Shown one piece after another: positions 6,663-7,082 of a DNA stretch of 7,082 nucleotides (the first letter of the stretch is position 1; each line of letters starts with the position of its first letter). Position numbers and translations under genes: made by a program. The notes below the pieces were generated by a model. The model was not told the origin of the DNA. It saw nothing but the letters and a program-made list of their open reading frames with translations, and did no database searches. Source of the stretch: an uncultured bacterium (lineage in GTDB: Bacteria; Patescibacteriota; Minisyncoccia; Phycocordibacterales; PALSA-1337); contig CAIQCA010000041.1 in the NCBI GenBank assembly GCA_903870235.1, forward strand, positions 1 through 7,082. Reading direction: 5' to 3'.

Positions 6663-6842
6663 TTATTTTGTGCTTACTTTTTTAAGGAAAGAATCGAAGT
6701 CGACTTTATCAATTCTAAACTCTTTACCGATCTTATAAGCCTTAAGCTTCTTCGATTTTATATATCGATAAATCGTCATTACATTCACTGATAATTTATC
6801 TGCCAACTCCTGTGCTGTGTAGAATTCTTTTTGGTCTTGCAT
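6663..6842 (-). CDS. Excisionase-like helix-turn-helix protein
   Basis: This 59-residue protein is almost entirely one winged helix-turn-helix domain of the excisionase/MerR-like (HTH_17) type: EFYTAQELADKLSVN forms the first helices, VMTIYRYIKSKKLKAYKIG the recognition helix and turn, and EFRIDKVDFDSFLKK the wing and last helix. Proteins of this kind bind DNA and act as recombination directionality factors or as small repressors of mobile elements. I chose ATG at 6842 because the domain starts right after it; the frame is open to an ATG at 6905, but that would overlap the upstream gene by about 50 bases and adds no recognisable sequence. It ends 2 bases before the nuclease gene, so it probably leads or sits within an operon that ends with the integrase. 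No Shine-Dalgarno motif is seen. Confidence 0.85.
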   Translation of the reverse strand: MQDQKEFYTAQELADKLSVNVMTIYRYIKSKKLKAYKIGKEFRIDKVDFDSFLKKVSTK

Positions 6843-6854
6843 GTTAGTGTTTAT

Positions 6855-6860
6855 ATTATA
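6855..6860 (-). promoter_or_regulatory. Possible -10 box before the excisionase-like gene
   Basis: A perfect TATAAT on the - strand overlaps the stop codon of the upstream gene. The -35 region is poor (TTTCCA at an 18-base spacing, four of six matches to TTGACA). Transcription would start near 6848, only about six bases before the ATG at 6842, so any transcript would be nearly leaderless. In AT-rich DNA this could be chance. Confidence 0.35.
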
Positions 6861-7082
6861 CTTTACTATTCTGTACATTGGAAACCTTAAACTCATCCTC
6901 TCCAATCCAATAGCCCCCTAGCTTATAAAGTGGTTTTCGATTTTTAACCATCTCATCAACCCAATCCCAATTTCCATCTGAATTATCCATGACCCTATCC
7001 GCAAGACCCATTATGAAGACATCCACATCCCATGGATTTTCCAACATTTCATAATGCATTCTTTCGATTTCTTCATCTGACA
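6856..7082 (-). CDS. Small acidic protein of unknown function (start at or beyond the window edge)
   Basis: The frame is open to the right edge. The last two bases read TG on the - strand, so any preceding base would make a start codon (ATG most likely), followed by SDEEIERMHYEML; otherwise the gene extends further. An internal ATG at 7059 is a second possibility. About 75 residues are visible, rich in Asp and Glu, with several tryptophans (NPWDVDVF, GNWDWVDEM) and a GGYWIGEDEF segment near the end. There are no membrane segments, cysteines or known motifs, and I do not recognise the family. It ends 13 bases before the excisionase-like gene and probably belongs to the same operon. Acidic composition would fit an inhibitor or DNA mimic, but nothing specific shows this. 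Confidence 0.65.
   Translation of the reverse strand, partial: SDEEIERMHYEMLENPWDVDVFIMGLADRVMDNSDGNWDWVDEMVKNRKPLYKLGGYWIGEDEFKVSNVQNSKV

Larger units (their letters stand above)
3317..7082. mobile_element. Left portion of a tRNA-Asn-inserted integrative element
   Basis: Everything to the right of the tRNA is one tightly packed - strand gene set: a small acidic protein, an excisionase-like regulator, a membrane-anchored nuclease and a large serine recombinase placed against the tRNA. The change from housekeeping genes to recombinase, regulator and restriction-type genes at the tRNA boundary is the main evidence for a mobile element. The right end lies outside the window, so it may be a small integrative element, a prophage or a larger genomic island. 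Confidence 0.65.

Noticed and set aside
6843..6905. Longer start for the excisionase-like gene
   Set aside because: It would overlap the upstream gene by about 50 bases and adds residues outside the compact helix-turn-helix domain.
1..7082. CRISPR array or insertion sequence
   Set aside because: I saw no regularly spaced repeats and no transposase; the only recombinase is the serine integrase.

Overview
The window looks like a piece of a small-genome bacterium, most likely of the Candidate Phyla Radiation (Patescibacteria). The main reasons are a PriA whose helicase motif VI is replaced by non-catalytic sequence, as I recall from CPR PriA proteins, next to def and fmt, and tightly packed genes with almost no Shine-Dalgarno signals. 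TGA is read as a normal stop (for example at 4789-4791), so the UGA-recoding lineages are unlikely. The phylum call is an inference from protein character, not from a search.

Bases 1-3316 are chromosomal housekeeping sequence. On the + strand lie the 3' part of priA (replication restart), def (peptide deformylase) and fmt (methionyl-tRNA formyltransferase). The last two form the matched pair that adds and removes the N-formyl group of bacterial initiator methionine. On the - strand lie a possible 58-60 residue single-pass membrane protein and a short-form ribosome hibernation factor (hpf/raiA) with an extended -10 promoter. A tRNA-Asn(GTT) on the + strand follows, with a readable TTGACC-17-TATCGT promoter just upstream.

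From about 3317 to the right edge the window enters what I interpret as an integrated mobile element inserted at the 3' end of tRNA-Asn. All four of its genes run on the - strand towards the tRNA and are almost contiguous: a small acidic protein of unknown function at the window edge, a 59-residue excisionase-like helix-turn-helix protein, a 623-residue membrane-anchored protein with a C-terminal Mrr-type PD-(D/E)XK nuclease domain, and a 495-residue large serine recombinase. The nuclease and recombinase genes share a 4-base ATGA overlap. The recombinase stop codon lies inside the T-arm/acceptor region of the tRNA.

The arrangement suggests an integrative element that carries a restriction-like nuclease in the same transcript as its own integrase. 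The far end of the element (attR) is outside the window, so its size and full cargo cannot be judged here.
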